Source of the DNA: Thermodesulfobacteriota bacterium
GTDB lineage: Bacteria; Desulfobacterota; Syntrophobacteria; BM002
Reading direction: 5' to 3'
NCBI GenBank assembly: GCA_947259475.1
Contig: CAMYLW010000079.1
Location: 1-7,989 of the forward strand
Length of the DNA: 7,989 bases
Position numbers and translations under genes: made by a program. How positions within the stretch are numbered: position 1 is the stretch's first letter; every line of letters begins with the position of its first letter. Shown here in pieces: positions 3,310 through 7,989 of the stretch. Below the pieces are notes generated by a model. The model saw only the letters and a program-made list of their open reading frames with translations. It was not told the origin of the DNA and made no database searches.

Positions 3310-5949
3310 TCAGGTGCGATTGCTGCTCAACACCTGGCCTATAGTATTCTTGATGGTGGCGACCGACTCGGGATCGGTTAATTTTTGACCGTCCAAATCA
3401 CGGACGTAAAAGACATCAAGCACCTGGTCTACCTTGGTGGCAATCTTGGCAACCCAGACATTCAGGTCACATCTGAACAAAGCGTCAGTGATCCGGTAAA
3501 GAAGCCCTGGGAAGTCGTAGGTATAGACTTCAATGATGGTGAAAAAATCAGAACCACTATTGTCCACGACAATTTTGTCTGGTCGCGAGGCTGTGCTCTT
3601 GATGGCAGACTGGTAAGCCCTCAGTTTTTCATCCAGGACTGTATCGAGGGCGATATCGCCGTTGAGGGCTGCGTACAAGTCCTTTCTCACTCTGGCCCAG
3701 ACTTCATCCTCGAAAAGGGTGTCCGGTGGGGCCTTTACCATAAAAATGTCAAGAGCGATGCGGTTGCGCCAGGTGTAGATCTGAGCGTCCAGGATGTCCA
3801 GGTTATTGAGGGTAAGAACGCCGGATATTTTGGAAAAGAGACCAGGACGATCTTCGGCACAGACGGTCACAGTCCGGAAGTTGGTGCCGGGCATGACCTG
3901 GGCTTCTAGAACAAAGGGTGCCTTTCCGAGCCTTTGGTAGAGCTCGATGTGGCGGAGGATGTCTTTGGCTGGGGTGTAGAGGAGATAGCGGGGCGACATC
4001 TGATCGAAAAGCAGTTCCAGCTCTTCTTGAGGCATGGAGAGAGATTCATGAAAAATTTCTTTCCTTTTCTTCTCCACCATATCCACCGCCTTCAAAGTTG
4101 CCAGCTCTCCGCTCTCCAGGATGTGATAGATCTTAAAAAAAAGCTCATTCAGCAGAGCAGCCATCCAATCGTTCCAGGCCTTGGGTCCAGTGGCGTTGGA
4201 GTCGGCCACGGTGAGGAGATAGAGCATCTTCAGTTCCTCGATACTGCGGAATTTTCTAGCACACTGAACCACTACCTTTTCATCATTGAGATCCCTTTGG
4301 CTAGCAGTCTTGGTCAGCAGCAGGTGTTCCCGAACCAGAAAAGAAATGGTTTCTATATCTTCATCGGTGAAATTCATCCGCTTAAACACCCTGCGGACAA
4401 TTTCGGCACCATGTTCAGAATGATCTTTTCCCTCCCGACTTTTACCTACATCGTGCAGCAGTACCGCCCATAAGAGGAGCTCAGGACATTTAAGTTCCTT
4501 GAAGAGTTGGCCATAGAATAAATCCTTGGAAGGTAGTTCCGGCTTGCCGAAATCCTTTAATATCCGGACTGCCTGTAAGAGATGCTTGTCAACCGGATAT
4601 ATATGGTACTCGTCGTACTGGATGAGATTGACCACTCCCTTCATTTCTGGAATGAGCGCCACTAAAATTCCCGTGTTCAACATCTCATCAAGGACGTCCA
4701 GCGGTTGAGACGGTGACAGCAAGATTCGTTGCAGAGATTGAATTACTCTGGGGGATCGACGGAACTCTTCATCCACCAGGTGAAGAAACTCCCGGACCAA
4801 TCGCCTCGCTTCTATACTAAGTGATAGTCTGAGGCTGGCACTCTGCTCGAATATTTTTAGCAACAGATAGGGATTCTCAAGGATCGCCTCCGAAGACTCA
4901 AAATTCAGGGAATCCTGACTGGCGGTGATCCCACTTACGCTCAACCGTCCCCTAACTCTTGCCAGAGGGTATCGATACTTCCTAGGGACAACCTTATTCA
5001 GCAATATAAGGTGCTGCTGTTTTAGGAACTCCATGTGGCCGTGCAACTGCCCAAGGAACAGTTCAACACCCTGCTGGCCGTTTTGATCCTTAAAGCGCAA
5101 GGCCTTGGCCACCTTTAATTGGTATTCGAAATAGAGTTGGTCGCACTTGCGGCCGCTGAAGTGGTGAAGCCAGTTCCTCACCGACCAAATAAATGAGAGC
5201 GCTTTTGACAAGGTTACATACTCATTGTGAGAAAGTTGGCCATGGTATTCCAAATCCCGTGGTTCTGTGATCTGGTCTTTGGCCCAGCCTAACCAAAGCA
5301 TGGCGTGGTAGTCTCGCAAACCACCTTGCCCCTCCTTGACGTTGGGCTCCAGAAGACTGGTTGAATCACCATATCGACTATGACGGTCCTGGTTTCTCTC
5401 CCTCAGCCAGTGGGTGAATTCCTTGGCTTTCTTGCGCAAGATCTTGCCACGCATTCCTTCCGTCAGCCCTGAATAGAGAGTGGAGATGCCACAGAGAAAT
5501 CTGGCATCCAGCAACGAGGTCAGGACCTCGAAGTCATGAGACGCCAGGCGCAAGCATTCTTTGAGTGAACGGGTGGCATAACTCACTTCGAGGCCGACAT
5601 CCCAGAGGGGATAGAAGATCTCCTGGACGAGGGCAGCAGCCTCATCAGGTATCTTCTTGTTGAAGAGTAGGAGCACATCTATATCTGAGTGCAGACACTG
5701 CTCTTGTCTACCGTAACCCCCGAGAGCGAGGATAGCGTATGGATTTTTTTCCATGCCCATACGGGGACCAGCTGAGCTTTGGGCGAAGCTTTCACGAAAG
5801 TAATCGTCCAGAAGGTCGGCGTGGGTAGTTAGAAAATCTGGGACATTGCCGTCGACGAAACGAGCGAGTAACTCTTGCTTCCTTTTCTGTAGCTGCTGAA
5901 CTGGGGATTCCATGATGTTCACGTTGAGAACTTGGCTCTCTTCAATCAC
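3310..5949 (-). CDS. glnD: Bifunctional PII uridylyltransferase/uridylyl-removing enzyme
   Basis: Senses glutamine and adds UMP to, or removes it from, PII in the cytosol. The 879 residues show the full domain order. The nucleotidyltransferase domain has GGYGR (77-81) and SDID with Asp89 and Asp91. The GlnD signature KEGQGGLRDYH is at 205-215. The HD domain (about 450-585) has His456 and LLHDVGK with His499-Asp500, then DHSEHGA. Two C-terminal ACT domains follow, starting near 693 (EDRPGLFSKI) and 803 (YDFPGLLYRI), which bind glutamine in this family. All key residues are intact. The start is uncertain: GTG at 5949 and ATG at 5913 (residue 13) both lack a strong ribosome site. The gene lies 94 bases after glnB, the gene for its substrate, in the same direction. 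A weak promoter candidate lies in the gap. Confidence 0.96.
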   Translation of the reverse strand: MIEESQVLNVNIMESPVQQLQKRKQELLARFVDGNVPDFLTTHADLLDDYFRESFAQSSAGPRMGMEKNPYAILALGGYGRQEQCLHSDIDVLLLFNKKIPDEAAALVQEIFYPLWDVGLEVSYATRSLKECLRLASHDFEVLTSLLDARFLCGISTLYSGLTEGMRGKILRKKAKEFTHWLRERNQDRHSRYGDSTSLLEPNVKEGQGGLRDYHAMLWLGWAKDQITEPRDLEYHGQLSHNEYVTLSKALSFIWSVRNWLHHFSGRKCDQLYFEYQLKVAKALRFKDQNGQQGVELFLGQLHGHMEFLKQQHLILLNKVVPRKYRYPLARVRGRLSVSGITASQDSLNFESSEAILENPYLLLKIFEQSASLRLSLSIEARRLVREFLHLVDEEFRRSPRVIQSLQRILLSPSQPLDVLDEMLNTGILVALIPEMKGVVNLIQYDEYHIYPVDKHLLQAVRILKDFGKPELPSKDLFYGQLFKELKCPELLLWAVLLHDVGKSREGKDHSEHGAEIVRRVFKRMNFTDEDIETISFLVREHLLLTKTASQRDLNDEKVVVQCARKFRSIEELKMLYLLTVADSNATGPKAWNDWMAALLNELFFKIYHILESGELATLKAVDMVEKKRKEIFHESLSMPQEELELLFDQMSPRYLLYTPAKDILRHIELYQRLGKAPFVLEAQVMPGTNFRTVTVCAEDRPGLFSKISGVLTLNNLDILDAQIYTWRNRIALDIFMVKAPPDTLFEDEVWARVRKDLYAALNGDIALDTVLDEKLRAYQSAIKSTASRPDKIVVDNSGSDFFTIIEVYTYDFPGLLYRITDALFRCDLNVWVAKIATKVDQVLDVFYVRDLDGQKLTDPESVATIKNTIGQVLSSNRT

Positions 5950-5998
5950 AATCGATTCCGTCGCCCATCTATCATCTGGTTATTAGGAGGCCATCCTA

Positions 5999-6026
5999 AA
6001 TATAGGTGTCCTTTAACCCCAGCCAA
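5999..6026 (-). promoter_or_regulatory. Weak candidate sigma-70 promoter for glnD
   Basis: TTGGCT (6026-6021), 16 bases, then TATATT (6004-5999). These are 4-of-6 and 5-of-6 box matches with a slightly short spacer. A 6-bp stem (TTAGGA, 5983-5988, with TCCTAA, 5994-5999) overlaps the -10 box. glnD could equally be reached by read-through from glnB. Confidence 0.25.
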
Positions 6027-6043
6027 TGGCAAATGCCCAATGA

Positions 6044-6406
<363 letters not shown>

Positions 6407-6421
6407 TTATTTATCTCAGTG

Positions 6422-6450
6422 ATTGTATTGGGGTCGGGAAGCAAATCCAA
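6422..6450 (-). promoter_or_regulatory. Candidate sigma-70 promoter of glnB
   Basis: TTGGAT (6450-6445), exactly 17 bases, then TACAAT (6427-6422), matching 4 of 6 and 5 of 6 consensus bases. Transcription would start near 6415, about 33 bases before the glnB ATG and downstream of amt. It would let PII and GlnD be made when the sigma-54 amt promoter is off. Confidence 0.42.
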
Positions 6451-6495
6451 CTCGCAGCCCCCATTATTCACGACTCGATTCGCATACAATGCAGG

Positions 6496-7790
6496 TTAGA
6501 GACTGTAGCCCGCCTCGCTATGCTGAGTGATGTCCAACCCTCTTACCTCTTCTTCGTCGGAGACCTTCAGGCCCATGATCGCATCGAGGAGCTTAAGAAT
6601 GACAAAAGTCATCACAAAGGCAAAGACAATGGTGGCGACGATTGATAGAAACTGAATCCAGAGCTGTTTCGGGTTGCCGTAAAAGAGACCGTTGGCCCCG
6701 TTTGGGTTCACAGCAGTGCTGGCGAACAGACCGGTTGCCAGGGCTCCCCAGGTACCACCCAGTCCGTGGATCCCAACCACGTCGAGGGAATCATCATAGC
6801 CCAGTTTAGACTTGGTCAACACACCCATATAGCAAATCACCCCCGCCAGACCACCAATTATCAGGGCTGAGAGCGGACTGACAAAACCAGCCGCCGGGGT
6901 AATGGCCACAAGCCCAGCTACGGCACCACTGGCTGCGCCCAGGGTGGTGGGTTTGTCATGCAGAATCCATTCTGCAAACAGCCAGGTTAGGGAGGCCGTA
7001 GCTGCGGCCACATGGGTGGTCACGAAGGCTCCGGCTGCCAGTCCATTACTGGCAAGAGCACTGCCGGCGTTGAAGCCAAACCAGCCGAACCAAAGAATGG
7101 CTGTACCGGTTATGGTCATGGGAAGGTTGTGGGGAATAAATTGTTCCCTGCCGTAACCTTTCCTCTTGGAAATGATGAGAACGGCGGCGAGGGCAGAATG
7201 TGGGGAATAAATTGTTCCCTGCCGTAACCTTTCCTCTTGGAAATGATGAGAACGGCGGCGAGGGCAGAAGCCCCTGAACTGATATGAACCACGGTTCCAC
7301 CGGCAAAGTCGAGAGCTCCCAGCTTTCCCAACCAGCCTCCTGAACCCCAAACCCAGTGTGCCAGTGGAGCGTAAACCAGGGTGGACCACAGAACAATGAA
7401 GACCAGCAGTGAGCTAAATTTCATCCGTTCGGCGAAAGCGCCGGTAATAAGAGCCGGAGTGATAACAGCAAACATGCACTGGAAAATCATAAATGCCTGA
7501 TGGGGAATGGTACTGGCATAATCCGGGCTAGGAGAAAGGGTGACCCCTTTCAGACCGAACCATGACAGGTTCCCCACTATGCCGCCCACATCGGGGCCGA
7601 AGGCCAGAGAGTAGCCCCACAATACCCAGGTGACTGTAACGATGCCGATGATTATGAAGCTTTGCATGATCGTGGCCAGGACGTTTTTGTTTCTGACCAT
7701 TCCTCCATAGAACAGAGCCAAACCAGGGGTCATGAACATAACCAGAGCTGAACTGACGAGAATAAAAGCTGTGTCTCCCGCATTGATCAT
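6496..7790 (-). pseudogene. amt: Ammonium transporter Amt, reading frame broken by a 71-bp tandem duplication
   Basis: Amt/Mep/Rh family inner-membrane channel for ammonium uptake. As given, the frame from ATG 7790 (AAGGAGG at 7803-7797, six bases upstream) reads 197 correct residues, then 27 aberrant ones to a stop at 7116. The remainder lies in another frame, from about 7198 to the TAA at 6496. The cause is a perfect 71-bp duplication, 7128-7198 and 7199-7269; because 71 is not a multiple of three, the frame shifts. Deleting one copy gives 407 residues, normal for bacterial Amt. It then has the first helix leading to LALFYGGMVR, MFAVITPALITGAFAERMKF (106-125), and the twin pore histidines His169 (GGTVVHISSG) and His318 (VVGIHGLGG), close to His168 and His318 of E. 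coli AmtB. No cleavable signal peptide precedes helix 1. A sigma-54 promoter lies upstream and the PII gene downstream. The break could be a real recent mutation or an assembly error; family identity is certain. Confidence 0.93.
7128..7269. repeat. Perfect 71-bp direct tandem duplication inside amt
   Basis: Copy 1 is 7128-7198 and copy 2 is 7199-7269. They are identical base for base with no spacer, and the flanking bases differ on each side. Each copy encodes the segment from about Ser175 to His197 of Amt. The complete lack of divergence implies a very recent event or an artefact. Confidence 0.95.
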
Positions 7791-7850
7791 TTGAATCCTC
7801 CTTGCTGAGTTTCTTTCGGTGGGCTTTGGTTGATCACCGCACGAGGCAAG

Positions 7851-7866
7851 AGCAATGGGTATGCCA
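7851..7866 (-). promoter_or_regulatory. Sigma-54 promoter of amt
   Basis: The minus strand reads TGGCATACCCATTGCT, with GG and GC ten bases apart, one base off the best consensus at the sixth position. The predicted start is near 7840, giving a leader of about 50 bases before the amt ATG. It is the standard promoter type for nitrogen-limited ammonium uptake genes. Confidence 0.8.
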
Positions 7867-7942
7867 AGGGACCATTAATGCATAAAAATCTTGTGATTAT
7901 AGTTAGTTGTGGGTTTATGGGATGGAAGGGATGGGGTTTGGG

Positions 7943-7962
7943 AAAATACAATTTTGTATTTT
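7943..7962. promoter_or_regulatory. Upstream activator palindrome of amt (same motif as at glnA)
   Basis: AAAATACAA (7943-7951), TT, TTGTATTTT (7954-7962): nine-base perfect arms with a two-base centre, about -112 from the predicted start. It shares the 15-mer AAAATACAATTTTGT with the glnA upstream site. A weaker ACA-N4-TGT (7979-7988) lies 31 bases further upstream at the window edge and may be a second, poorer site. Confidence 0.58.
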
Positions 7963-7989
7963 ATGTGGGGGATAAATCACAGAAATGTA

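Noticed and set aside
3302..3315. ACCTG-CTTT-CAGGT inverted repeat at the glnD stop codon
   Set aside because: Five-base stem without a T tract on the minus strand; not a convincing terminator.
3385..4473. Long plus-strand open frames opposite glnD
   Set aside because: They lie wholly antisense to a GlnD with all domains and catalytic residues intact, have no ribosome sites and show no recognisable protein features.
7886..7898. IHF-like site between the amt promoter and its palindrome
   Set aside because: The minus-strand AATCACAAGATTT has two mismatches to WATCAANNNNTTR, too weak in AT-rich sequence.

Overview
This window holds a nitrogen-assimilation gene cluster, with every recognisable gene on the minus strand, so transcription runs from the right edge to the left. 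The order is amt (ammonium channel), glnB (PII signal protein), glnD (PII uridylyltransferase/uridylyl-removing enzyme), glnA (type I glutamine synthetase), a stand-alone class I glutamine amidotransferase-like protein, and the first 35 codons of a lipoprotein that runs off the left edge. Two near-consensus sigma-54 promoters (upstream of amt and of glnA), a lipobox-bearing protein and a GlnD/PII system point to a Gram-negative bacterium. The glutamine synthetase is of the short, non-adenylylated alpha type. That mixture, plus long low-complexity spacers, fits an environmental Desulfobacterota-like lineage, but this placement is an inference and is not firm.

Right part (about 6044-7989): amt is preceded by a sigma-54 promoter and an upstream palindrome. 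The coding sequence is broken by a perfect 71-bp tandem duplication; removing one copy restores a 407-residue Amt with both pore histidines. glnB follows, with its own plausible sigma-70 promoter in the gap. Middle (3310-5949): a full-length four-domain GlnD. The 350-bp gap 2960-3309 looks like a nitrogen-regulated promoter: a sigma-54 core, an IHF consensus match, and two palindromes of core ACAAWWTTGT at about -109 and -141, 32 bp apart. These are the positions of the NtrC sites of enteric glnA, but the half-site is different. The same 15-mer, AAAATACAATTTTGT, lies upstream of amt.

Left part (1-1627): the amidotransferase gene is isolated by two spacers (107-531 and 1258-1627) built largely of sequence with a 7-bp period, degenerate heptamers of several unrelated families. 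The spacers also carry an inverted pair of about 69-bp hairpin-type repeats, and their repeat blocks come in mirrored order on the two sides of the gene. The spacers among amt, glnB, glnD and glnA do not show this pattern.

Working together: Amt imports ammonium, GlnA fixes it into glutamine, GlnD senses glutamine and uridylylates PII on Tyr51, and PII would gate Amt and a nitrogen regulator encoded elsewhere. Because GlnA lacks the adenylylation site, PII output here probably goes to transcription and transport rather than to GS adenylylation.
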